Positions 1-7,224 of a stretch of DNA of 12,261 nt are shown one piece after another. Below the pieces are notes generated by a model. That model was not told the origin of the DNA. It did not search any database and saw nothing but the letters and a program-made list of their open reading frames with translations. The position numbers were made by a program, and so were the translations under genes. Within the stretch, counting starts at the first letter, position 1; each line of letters begins with the position of its first letter. Source of the stretch: Gracilaria caudata (Eukaryota > Rhodophyta > Florideophyceae > Gracilariales > Gracilariaceae); assembly GCA_030374735.1 (NCBI GenBank), contig JASCIV010000788.1, forward strand, positions 1 to 12,261, written 5' to 3'.

Positions 1-114
1 TTTTACCATCGATATCTGGGAGTTTCGCTGGAGGACCAAGTTCTTCCCCCAGCTTTTCTCAATCGAGTGTATCTGGAGTTGTTCCCAGTCCGACAGTGGA
101 ACCAATGAATAGTG
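1..114 (+). repeat. In-frame repeat copy 1 in the ectodomain
   Basis: Bases 1-80 match bases 379-458 with one difference, at base 47, which is a synonymous Ser codon (TCC versus TCT). Similarity fades over the next 30 or so bases. The offset is 378 bp, or 126 codons, so the frame is kept. The copy starts at the window edge and may extend leftwards. It encodes a Ser/Pro/Gly-rich segment. Confidence 0.9.
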
Positions 115-2597
115 CGGTGATAAGCCCGAGCGTGTTAACGAGTGTGGTTCCTTCGGGATCGTTTTCGTTGCCTAGCGCTTCAGTTTCTGTCAGTGATGGA
201 AACATAAATGGGGGAATTGGTAGTTCCCCGGGCTTGTCTGGGATAAGTGGATCTGTTCCGGTCCCCAGTTTCACAATGGAGCCCAGTATCAGCGGAGTTT
301 CTGTATCACCGTCGTTTGGAGCTATATCGGGATCCCTTGTGTCGCCGAGCATATCAATGTTGACAAGTTTCGGTAGCATTTTACCATCGATATCTGGGAG
401 TTTCGCTGGAGGACCAAGTTCTTCTCCCAGCTTTTCTCAATCGAGTGTATCTGGAGTTTTCTCCAGTCCGGATGTGGAACCAACTAAGAGTGCGTTGACT
501 AGCCCCCCCGGGCCAAGTAGTCCAAGCTCCACGATAATGTCTGCTGGCTTGTCTGGAACAGTTTTGCCGTCCAGTTCTCCGTCGGCGATTGCCTCTGGAG
601 TAAGTGTTGGTTCTTCGCCGGGCACGAATATGTTTATGGCATCTGCTTCTCCAAGTCCGTCTCTTTCGGTTGGAGGCTCCCCCTTAATTGCGGCCGGAAC
701 AATTAGTGACTCTGGTTCCGATCTTTCTGCGGGGTCCATTCCTTCGACAAGCGTGAGTGGGGTTCCCGCATCGTTTATCGTGAGTCCAAGCGTATTGCCA
801 TCATCAATAGTGCAACAAAGTCCGTTGGTTGATGAAGAGCTGCCTTTTACAACGTTTGTTAGTCTTGAGCCGTGGGTACCCTCTGTGAGTCCTTCACCGA
901 AGGGAACCACTTTAGTCTCCGGTTTTGTGGAACAATCAGGCAACGATGGCGGCAACTCACAAAGTCCTGTATCGCCTATCATTGTAGGTGAGAAGGGAAG
1001 CGCTGACTCAGGTACAGACACCTCCAGAGGTGGTGGATCCTTTCCAGGTGGCATCGGTGGTATGAGTGGTATAGCGATTGCCTCTCTTGCTGTCGTTCTA
1101 GTTGTCGGAGTGGTGGTTTATAGATCATGTGCTGTATTTCCTGACCTAGGAAAGGCTCTGGTCCCTTCCGCATCAGGGAGCTTAGACAATGAGGGTATTC
1201 TGATGTCGAGCAGGGTAAGTTTTGAATCAGACGGTGGGGATGACGACTCGCCCTGGGCTCAAGTATGGCGCAGTGCATCCGAGCTTTCAGACTCTATAGT
1301 GGAAATGGGACAGGAAGCTGCTGCTGCAGTCGGGGGACAGTTTGCCGGCCTTTTAAAGCCCGGAGCTGCTCGAGTTCGTCCGCCTCAAGTGATAACAAGG
1401 TTAGCCGTTCCCGGGATGTGTTTGGCACTGAGCCAATTGTCCCCTGATTTAGCGGGATCAGACGCGACATCTTCATCTTCCGATCCTCCCTCGTTCCCAT
1501 CTTTGAGTGCATCCTCCTCATCACAGGAGCAATCAAACTCTGGATTAGATGTTGAACTTTCGCAACCTACGGAAAAAGGAGCCGCTGTTGACGAGAAGCC
1601 TAGACTTGATCTTTTATTTGTTTTCGACGCATCCGGTGCTCTGTCATGGAGAGATTACCGCAGAATGAAAGAAATCCTTTCGACCCCCGGTGGTGTGATT
1701 GACAATGTCCAGAAGCAAGTTCATGATGGGTCTCGGATTGGATTTGTCGAGTATGCCTACGACTCTGTTGTGGTCTCAGAGCTTGATAGGGATCTCGATG
1801 CCGTCAGAAGACGAATTCTGAGTTCATTCCAAGGCGATGCGAATAACTGGGATACAAACGATATGTACATTTATGAAGTTGGAGATGAAATGTGGGGTAA
1901 TGCATTGAGAAAAGTGGACAGCTTAGTGAATGACTCAGGGAAGAACAATGATACTCAAACAATAAGCGAAGGCGATATTGAGGAACCGCCAACTGTGCAA
2001 GCAACAGAAGTCCCACCAGCCATGAATGGGATGTGCAGGGAAGCACACCTTGCGTTGAAGTGGTCTAGGTATGAAATGATACCTCCAGCCGCCAACAAAC
2101 ACATTCAATCACAACTGCTGAACGCTCGAAGACTACGCCGCGTCGTCTTGATAAATGCTGGAGAATTGACCAAAGGTGGTCTGGGCGGACAAGGGTTGAA
2201 GTCTGCCTTTATGGAAAAAATGGAAATGGAGAAGCTGGGAATCCGTCTTGTAACAATTGGTATCGGAGAAAGTCAAGACCCTGAGCTATCCAAGTTGGGG
2301 ACTGGCAAATCATTCTTGAGTGCAGCCTCGACAGCCGATGTCGTCACCCTTGTACCGAAACTCGTTGAAATGATTGTCAAATTGGATTATCGGTTTGACG
2401 GACAAGTCTTTAGGAGCACACCGGTAATTCGGAAACGAATGAAGAAGTCTAGGGAGAGGGCTAAGGAAAAGAGGAAACAGGTCTACAATGCTCTTCGTCT
2501 GCGGAACAATGATCCGGACAAGAGCATTCGGAAAGGAATATCTCGGAGGGCCAGCGAGCTACCTCCTTGGTTCACAGATAGCGATAATATGACTTAA
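1..2597 (+). CDS. Membrane protein, Ser/Pro-rich ectodomain plus cytoplasmic vWA-like domain (5' partial)
   Basis: The frame is open at the left edge, read from base 3, and gives 864 visible residues before TAA. The first visible ATG, at base 96, lies inside a repeat and is not the true start. Domains in order: residues 1 to about 350 are low-complexity Ser/Pro/Gly/Val sequence with many SPS and SG units, as in glycosylated wall or surface proteins. A Gly-rich stretch follows, then one hydrophobic helix (bases 1065-1121, residues 355-373) with Arg just after it. An acidic, Ser-rich linker leads to a von Willebrand A-like fold (about bases 1605-2381). The vWA fold begins LLFVFDASGA, where DxSxS is expected, and later has LINAG where TDG is usual, so two metal-site elements are altered. 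The tail (about 2425-2580) is very rich in Lys/Arg. If the missing N-terminus is a signal peptide, the vWA domain faces the cytosol. The protein is not assigned to a named family. The reading frame is certain; the vWA call is likely. Confidence 0.8.
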   Translation, partial: LPSISGSFAGGPSSSPSFSQSSVSGVVPSPTVEPMNSAVISPSVLTSVVPSGSFSLPSASVSVSDGNINGGIGSSPGLSGISGSVPVPSFTMEPSISGVSVSPSFGAISGSLVSPSISMLTSFGSILPSISGSFAGGPSSSPSFSQSSVSGVFSSPDVEPTKSALTSPPGPSSPSSTIMSAGLSGTVLPSSSPSAIASGVSVGSSPGTNMFMASASPSPSLSVGGSPLIAAGTISDSGSDLSAGSIPSTSVSGVPASFIVSPSVLPSSIVQQSPLVDEELPFTTFVSLEPWVPSVSPSPKGTTLVSGFVEQSGNDGGNSQSPVSPIIVGEKGSADSGTDTSRGGGSFPGGIGGMSGIAIASLAVVLVVGVVVYRSCAVFPDLGKALVPSASGSLDNEGILMSSRVSFESDGGDDDSPWAQVWRSASELSDSIVEMGQEAAAAVGGQFAGLLKPGAARVRPPQVITRLAVPGMCLALSQLSPDLAGSDATSSSSDPPSFPSLSASSSSQEQSNSGLDVELSQPTEKGAAVDEKPRLDLLFVFDASGALSWRDYRRMKEILSTPGGVIDNVQKQVHDGSRIGFVEYAYDSVVVSELDRDLDAVRRRILSSFQGDANNWDTNDMYIYEVGDEMWGNALRKVDSLVNDSGKNNDTQTISEGDIEEPPTVQATEVPPAMNGMCREAHLALKWSRYEMIPPAANKHIQSQLLNARRLRRVVLINAGELTKGGLGGQGLKSAFMEKMEMEKLGIRLVTIGIGESQDPELSKLGTGKSFLSAASTADVVTLVPKLVEMIVKLDYRFDGQVFRSTPVIRKRMKKSRERAKEKRKQVYNALRLRNNDPDKSIRKGISRRASELPPWFTDSDNMT
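379..492 (+). repeat. In-frame repeat copy 2 in the ectodomain
   Basis: This is the second copy of the unit at 1-114. It is nearly identical over 379-458 and then diverges, although the motif VEPxxSAxxSP is still recognisable in both proteins. Such high nucleotide identity in a low-complexity coding region indicates a recent duplication or gene conversion. Confidence 0.9.
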
Positions 2598-3048
2598 CAA
2601 CTACGCTCACCATTTCGATTAGTATAGCCATTGTAACATAGGAATATGCCTAAACCTATCTAACCATCATGAACCTGAGACAATCACCTTTTAGTTAACT
2701 TTGCACTTTCTAAACTAAAAAAACATTTCTGTAGAGAGAGATGTTTACCTCTTTCAAGTCTTTTCAAAAGACACATTGACGCATGTTAGCAGACACAAGC
2801 CATTACCCAGACAGGCTATCTATGTAGAGACCAGCGCTTTCAAAAATGGTAGCGTTCTACCCCATTTGCAGCAATCTCAGGCGACACCAGAGTGCTTTCG
2901 CTTATGGCAATAGAGCATTGACTTTCATATCCATGTCAACTACTGAAGACCACTTTCTTTGCTTGTAAATACACAGCCGATTTGAAGCTAAAAGAGTCTT
3001 GACGGGGTGTCATAGCGGTTGATCTGATTTGCACTCATCAAAATCCAA
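2598..3048. other. Intergenic spacer between convergent genes, with 3' hairpins
   Basis: These 451 bases separate the stop of the vWA gene (plus) from the stop of the ATP-grasp gene (minus), so both 3' UTRs and both polyadenylation sites should lie here. I see no gene. Two inverted repeats stand out. One has 6-bp arms at 2721-2726 and 2741-2746. The other is a 15-base interrupted palindrome at 2758-2772, with 7-bp arms around a central C. A short A-run lies at 2717-2723. No canonical AATAAA was found in the expected place on the plus strand. Confidence 0.6.
2758..2772. repeat. 15-base interrupted palindrome in convergent 3' region
   Basis: Arms GTCTTTT and AAAAGAC flank a single central C. 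Because it is symmetric it could act on transcripts from either side, for example in 3' end formation or as a convergent-transcription boundary. That role is inferred from position only. Confidence 0.5.
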
Positions 3049-4689
3049 CTAGCAAAAAGGATGACTGCTGCTCGGAAAGAAAAATGCACACTCTCTGCCA
3101 GGGACGGAGGCAGTAATTGGAACCTGGCAAGCGTTCACAATCCTCTTAATTTCCATTACTGCTTCCTCGGTGCTGCGTTCGCTTACAACAACTACTTCCC
3201 CAATCCAATCCGGAATACCGTCCTCTGGCCCACTAACCTTGTCCCCCTTTCGCCTCAGATAACTGACCTTCGTTACCAACTTGCTTTCTCTAGCAAATCC
3301 AAGCCAGTCATCATGGTTTAGGACACCAGAGTATGGAGCGTTGATGGCACATTCTGCCATGAACTTGATTGGCTCCCTAGGTATTACTGGTCTTATTGGA
3401 ATCTTCAAAGCGCTCATACAGTGCTCCTCGACTAAGTCCACTCCCCACGCAAGTAGGTTTGCATCGCGGACAGAAACACCGCCCATTCTGGCGTTAACTT
3501 CAATGAGACGAGGTCCCCGTTTGGTATATCGCAATTCCACATGGAAACAGCCGTTTCTGAAACCCAAAGCTAAGGTGCTGTCTATCGCAAGCTTAACGAT
3601 TTCTGTCTGCTTAGACTCTGGATAGGATGAAGGGCAGTTGGTGCCTGTTTCTTGAAACCATGGTTCCCAACATGCCCAGTTGTCTGATACCTTCGCATAA
3701 ACCACACTGCTTTCCGAAAGCAAAATGTCAACATCGAATTCGTCGCCATCATAATATTCCTCGATTACCATTTCTGTTCCCTGCGCCCATATAGTATCGT
3801 CCTCAACGTCAAAGGTACTGAAAAGTTTTTCGTACGCCTGTACGGCTTGTTGAACAGATTCGGCGCGTGTCACACCCATGGAAGCAGCGCCGAATACAGG
3901 TTTGAGGATGACAGGAAAGCCAACGTAATCACAAGCAGACGGAATATCATCGGCCTTGAGTATCCTTCGAAAGCGCGGAACTGGTAAGCCGGCATCAGCC
4001 ATGGTCTGGCGAGTTTTACGCTTATTGCGAGCCCTTTCGCAGCTTTCGATTGAGTTTGTTTGCACACCAATTGCGGTTGCTATGCGAGCGGCCAGAGGGA
4101 CTGCGTCTTCATAATACGTAGTGACAGCATCGAACTTTCCCTCCAGAGTAGACTCCATGATGGCGTCCATTGCGCGTTCGAAGACCGTGTCGTAGGCTGT
4201 GAAATCAAGCTCTATGAACTCGGCGATGGCTCCCTCTGTAGCGGCCTTCCTCCACACGGAGCCAGGCCCGTCCAACATGTAGACATTGACACCGAGAGAC
4301 TTGAGACGCTCGTAGATGAAGCGCTTCCCCTCATAACCGCCTTGTACGATGAGCACGTTGGAGCCGCGCATGAGCTTGCGACGAAGGTTCTGGGTTTCGG
4401 GCGAGGCGACGTGCAGCTTTTCGGGACGCACGGAAGGAAGGTGCGCAAACACGGGAGAAAAGAAAGGAGAGTGATCTCGAAAGGATCCGTAGCGGGTGTA
4501 GGAGCTGGGGTCGATGTCGCCGAAGCTGGCGCCGGGCGGGAAGAAGTTGGCGCGCAGGGAGGACGGGCGACTGGCGTTGCTGTCCTCATCGTCGTCATCA
4601 ACGTCGGGGATGGCCTCGATCTGGGAGCGGGGCAGATGACGCTTGTTGAGCGCGAAGGCGACGACATCGGACGAATCGTACGAAGTCAT
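3049..4689 (-). CDS. ATP-grasp ligase, carnosine-synthase-like
   Basis: The protein has 546 residues from ATG to TAG. The start at 4689 (MTSYDSSDV) is the first in-frame ATG and has a purine at -3. A frame that began at 4737 would use TTG, which is unlikely in a eukaryote. The acidic N-terminus (a DDDDED stretch at about 31-36) does not look like a transit peptide, so a cytosolic location is inferred. A nucleotide-binding-like preATP-grasp segment starts near residue 111 (VLIVQGGYEGKR). The ATP-grasp fold follows: FPVILKPVFGAASMG (about 258-272), EEYYDGDEFDVD (310-321), and the metal and nucleotide motif HVELRY...RLIEVNARMGG (about 383-404), with E385, E397 and N399 as likely Mg ligands. The EEY-DG-E-DVD, SDN, and GPRLIE-N-RMGG-RD motifs resemble the catalytic half of vertebrate CARNS1. 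The protein lacks CARNS1's long N-terminal half. The reaction is probably ATP-dependent amide-bond formation between an amino acid and an amine; the substrate is unknown. It is divergent from the PP4 gene. Confidence 0.88.
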   Translation of the reverse strand: MTSYDSSDVVAFALNKRHLPRSQIEAIPDVDDDDEDSNASRPSSLRANFFPPGASFGDIDPSSYTRYGSFRDHSPFFSPVFAHLPSVRPEKLHVASPETQNLRRKLMRGSNVLIVQGGYEGKRFIYERLKSLGVNVYMLDGPGSVWRKAATEGAIAEFIELDFTAYDTVFERAMDAIMESTLEGKFDAVTTYYEDAVPLAARIATAIGVQTNSIESCERARNKRKTRQTMADAGLPVPRFRRILKADDIPSACDYVGFPVILKPVFGAASMGVTRAESVQQAVQAYEKLFSTFDVEDDTIWAQGTEMVIEEYYDGDEFDVDILLSESSVVYAKVSDNWACWEPWFQETGTNCPSSYPESKQTEIVKLAIDSTLALGFRNGCFHVELRYTKRGPRLIEVNARMGGVSVRDANLLAWGVDLVEEHCMSALKIPIRPVIPREPIKFMAECAINAPYSGVLNHDDWLGFARESKLVTKVSYLRRKGDKVSGPEDGIPDWIGEVVVVSERSTEEAVMEIKRIVNACQVPITASVPGRECAFFFPSSSHPFC

Positions 4690-5001
4690 GGCGTAGGATG
4701 GAGGGCGAGGAGCCGGGGGAACAAGGCGCGGGTCCAAGGGGGCGGGGGGGGAACGGGTGACGGAGAATGGTGGGCAGAGGATGAGGGCACAGGAGACGAA
4801 GGTAGCGGGGGGCGTGGAAACATGGCGTGGTGGAGAGCAGTAGCGGGAGCTCGCTATGCTGAGGCGAGATGGGGCGCGCGACGGGCGCCACCGGCGGAGG
4901 TTGTCGCGGGGGATCGCCTGCGGTGACGGCGCGACGCATCGCGGGACACGCGCCAGCGTGGCGGCAAATGCGCCGCCCGCGCCTCCCCAACCTGAATCGA
5001 A

Positions 5002-5187
5002 ATGAATTCAACAACAACAACCGCCAGCGCTGCACCGTTCCACGCGTGCGCCCCGCACCGTTCAAATCCGCCGCGCCTCGCGTGCGCGCACCGCTGCCCG
5101 CTGTGCCACCCGCGCTGCGTCCGTACCCTCACCCGAGCCCCCCCTCCCCCCCCGTGCGCGCGCCTGCACCGCCGCCACAGTCCATGA
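5002..5187 (+). promoter_or_regulatory. Upstream ORF 1 in the PP4 leader (61 codons), if transcribed
   Basis: ATG at 5002 opens a Thr/Pro/Arg/His-rich frame of 61 codons. Its TGA at 5185-5187 lies inside the ATGA that starts the next upstream ORF. The composition follows local GC content and no domain is visible. It matters only if PP4 transcripts start upstream of 5002. Confidence 0.35.
5138..5153 (-). promoter_or_regulatory. C7-T-C8 tract; potential G-quadruplex on the minus strand
   Basis: Seven C, one T and eight C in a row give a minus-strand G8-A-G7 run. That is enough for four G-triplets with one-base loops. It lies 50 bases upstream of the PP4 ATG, so it is probably within the leader or core promoter. 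Folding is a prediction, and a simple polypyrimidine leader is an equally good reading. Confidence 0.35.
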
Positions 5188-5207
5188 CGGCCGCGCGCGT
5201 GCAATGA
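5184..5207 (+). promoter_or_regulatory. Upstream ORF 2: seven codons, overlapping the PP4 start
   Basis: ATG at 5184 reads M-T-A-A-R-V-Q and stops at TGA 5205-5207. The stop overlaps the PP4 start codon as ATGA at 5204-5207. The uORF ATG has a pyrimidine at -3 (tcc), a weak context, while the PP4 ATG has G at -3. This suggests leaky scanning past the uORF, with possible termination-reinitiation. The sequence is certain; the regulatory role is inferred. Confidence 0.5.
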
Positions 5208-6124
5208 CGTTCGCAGAGCTCGACGCGTGGATCGAGCAGCTCAAGCGCTGCGAGTATCTCAACGAGATCGAGGTCAAGTCGCTGTGCGAGCAGGCGCGCG
5301 AGCTGCTGGTCGAGGAGAGTAACATTCAGACCGTCGCCGCGCCGGTCACCATCGCGGGCGACATCCATGGCCAGTTCTACGATTTGCTCGAGTTGCTCAA
5401 CAATGGTGGCCCGCCGCCTGACGTGCAGTACCTGTTCATGGGCGACTTTGTCGATCGCGGCTTCAATTCCGTCGAGACCTTTCTGTTGCTGCTCACGCTC
5501 AAGGTCAGGTATCCTGACCGCGTCACCCTCATCCGCGGCAACCACGAGAGCCGTCAGATTACTCAAGTGTACGGCTTTTACGACGAATGTATGAGAAAGT
5601 ACGGTAACGCAAACGTCTGGCGCTACTGCACTGAGGTTTTCGATTACCTCGCGCTTGGAGCCCTAATTAACGGCAGCGCCTTCTGCGTGCACGGCGGCCT
5701 GTCACCCAGTATCAACGCCCTGGACCAGATTCGAGCCATTGACCGAAAACAAGAGGTACCTCACGACGGCGCCATGTGTGACCTGCTCTGGAGCGATCCG
5801 GACGATATCAAGGGCTGGGCTGTGTCCCCACGCGGCGCTGGCTACCTTTTTGGCGGCGATATTGTTGATAAGTTCAACCATTTTAATGACTTGCAGCTCA
5901 TCGCCCGAGCGCATCAGCTCGTCATGGAAGGATACAAAACTATGTTTAACGATACTCTAGTAACTGTATGGTCTGCTCCAAACTACTGCTATCGCTGTGG
6001 TAATGTGGCTGCCATTTTAACTCTGGACGACAAACTTCAAAGGGAGTTCAACGTTTTCAATGCTGCTCCCCAAGAAGCTCGGGGAACCACGTCCAAACGA
6101 CCGGCACCGGAATACTTTTTGTAA
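5204..6124 (+). CDS. PPP4C: Serine/threonine protein phosphatase 4 catalytic subunit (PP4c/PPX)
   Basis: The protein has 306 residues, against about 307 in animal PP4c, and is complete and intronless. It dephosphorylates phospho-Ser/Thr using two bound metals. The PPP core is intact: GDIHG (52-56), GDFVDRG (80-86), RGNHE (111-115), the HGGLSP histidine (H163), RAHQ (H237), and SAPNYCYRCGN (257-267). The C-terminus is PEYFL, which keeps the terminal Leu that is carboxymethylated in PP2A-type enzymes. PP4 rather than PP2A or PP6 is supported by QEVPHDG (183-189), the GCGNVAAIL-type segment (YRCGNVAAIL), TVWSAPNY, and an AAPQEARG...SKRP tail that mirrors the PP4 tail AAPQETRG...SKKP. Known PP4 complexes use R2/R3 regulatory subunits and act in DNA damage response, centrosome and nuclear functions. 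The start has G at -3. The gene sits head-to-head with the ATP-grasp gene, and its leader carries short uORFs. Confidence 0.96.
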   Translation: MTFAELDAWIEQLKRCEYLNEIEVKSLCEQARELLVEESNIQTVAAPVTIAGDIHGQFYDLLELLNNGGPPPDVQYLFMGDFVDRGFNSVETFLLLLTLKVRYPDRVTLIRGNHESRQITQVYGFYDECMRKYGNANVWRYCTEVFDYLALGALINGSAFCVHGGLSPSINALDQIRAIDRKQEVPHDGAMCDLLWSDPDDIKGWAVSPRGAGYLFGGDIVDKFNHFNDLQLIARAHQLVMEGYKTMFNDTLVTVWSAPNYCYRCGNVAAILTLDDKLQREFNVFNAAPQEARGTTSKRPAPEYFL

Positions 6125-7015
6125 CATTATATTGTAGTAGCAGGTAGACAAAAATTCCAGGTACCAGTGTCCTTCATCGACGCTCTGAACTATGCCCATT
6201 CCCCTTCCCGCTACTTTGGACATGATGTCAATAAGCGCCCATTCGCAAATACAAGCACTCACATTTCATTTGCGCACGCTCCATACCCCAAACTCAGCCG
6301 AACGACCTCTTGTGCGCGAAGTTCGACGTCACTTGATTCACGTCGAGCGTCTCTCGACCATCGTGCGCAACAGAAACAAGATTCACGCGTGATGTCGCTA
6401 CCAGTTTTGTTTTGGGGTGGCAATCACAATTTTCATTCGTCCGAAACGACTTGAGTAGACGAGATTCACTACCAGCTTCGCGACCATCAACCGGTCGTGT
6501 GGTCGCACTCGTGGACTGCGAGTCTCGAAAGAACGAACGGTGGAACCCCTCCCCAGATTTTGTACGCTTGTTCACCTTCTGAAGGTACTTTCCATCCGTG
6601 GATGTGGTTTGGACGACTGCTTCACGTTTCGTCTCTGTTCGCTGAAAGCCAGGAAGCCTGAAAGCTGAAAGTCAGTAAGAACTGCCTGCAACTGTCACGT
6701 ACAGATGCAAAGCGGATGAAGGTGTTCATCTAATGCTCTCCCGGCCTTCAACTGGAATGGTTTTCTAGCAGGTGTTTCTGACCTCTTCCATGCACCAACC
6801 CAACGAGCGAGAAGGTCCTATAGCCTTTTCATCAGATTTCCAATTATTTCCATTAACACCGATGTAAATAGAATGGCAGTACTTCACGTCAATTATTCTG
6901 TTGGTAATAGGGCTGTAATCGAATCGGAGCTCCTCAATTCGCCTATTATGAAGTCTTGTTTCAGCAGTTTGGTATCCTGTGCTCTCAACCCTGTTGATCC
7001 AGGACATATCTGTGC
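6125..7015. other. Noncoding stretch downstream of PP4
   Basis: These 891 bases contain the PP4 3' UTR and then AT-richer sequence with no frame that resembles a known protein. The longest open frames are under 100 codons, overlap one another and look random in composition. A small interrupted palindrome (ACCTTC-T-GAAGGT) lies near 6571-6583, and CTGAAAG recurs three times near 6642-6671. No tRNA-like B box or other RNA gene was recognised. Confidence 0.5.
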
Positions 7016-7224
7016 GTAGCGAACGCTAGCGTTCTACCCTTGTACTTGTTCTCTCTCTCATTGACGAGTATTCTACAAGGATACTTAGCAACATGGACCA
7101 CAGAACGTTGCTTACTAAAGAAACGTTTCTCACCAAAAGGCAAACACCTTGCTTTTGGCCTCTCTGCGGAGAGAGAACTTTGTTTAAAGTTCTACTGCAG
7201 CTTAGTAAGTGGAGGCTGTTGTCC
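7016..7224. repeat. Dense inverted-repeat cluster; candidate structured RNA or cruciform region
   Basis: The cluster has these elements. A 14-bp perfect palindrome sits at 7021-7034, with GTA/TAC flanks at 7016-7018 and 7035-7037. Arms of 7 bp pair 7038-7044 with 7074-7080. An outer stem pairs 7095-7103 with 7216-7224 (8 of 9). An 8-bp stem pairs 7111-7118 with 7202-7209. Inside it lie a 12-bp perfect palindrome (7119-7130), a stem of 7+3 bp with one bulge (7133-7158), a 6-bp stem with loop GCGG (7160-7175), and an 8-bp stem with loop GTTT (7174-7193). The last two overlap by two bases. An alternative fold pairs AGAACGTT (7102-7109) with 7122-7130. The strand is undetermined because inverted repeats are symmetric. 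No known RNA family was recognised. Confidence 0.5.

Larger units (their letters stand above)
4690..5203. promoter_or_regulatory. Divergent (bidirectional) promoter region and 5' leaders
   Basis: These 514 bases separate the ATG of the ATP-grasp gene (minus) from the ATG of the PP4 gene (plus). The region is strongly GC- and CpG-rich compared with the flanking DNA, and no TATA box is evident. G-runs on the plus strand near 4738-4850 make the ATP-grasp leader C/pyrimidine-rich. A C-run near 5138-5153 makes the PP4 leader pyrimidine-rich. Each gene thus appears to have a polypyrimidine leader, but transcription start sites cannot be placed from sequence. Long open frames on both strands here are explained by the lack of AT-rich stop codons. 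Confidence 0.6.

Noticed and set aside
437..1054. 205-codon antisense frame under the Ser/Pro-rich region, and a shorter one at 59-379
   Set aside because: The sense frame's Ser/Pro/Gly codon bias removes stops on the other strand. Both antisense frames end in similar residues only because of the 378-base repeat.
4690..4737. 16-residue N-terminal extension of the ATP-grasp protein
   Set aside because: It would start at TTG. The first in-frame ATG at 4689 has good context, so the extension was left out.
4060..4926. 288-codon plus-strand frame opposite the ATP-grasp gene's 5' end
   Set aside because: It overlaps a clearly homologous gene, lies in GC-rich DNA with few stops, and its Gly/Arg/Val-rich composition matches no family.
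7104..7130. U5 snRNA-like loop (CTTACTAAAGA inside an AACGTT stem) and a U1-like ATACTTA at 7081
   Set aside because: The near-invariant U5 loop GCCTTTTAC is not present, no Sm site follows, and the U1 5' end ACTTACCT is not matched. The resemblance is short and likely chance.
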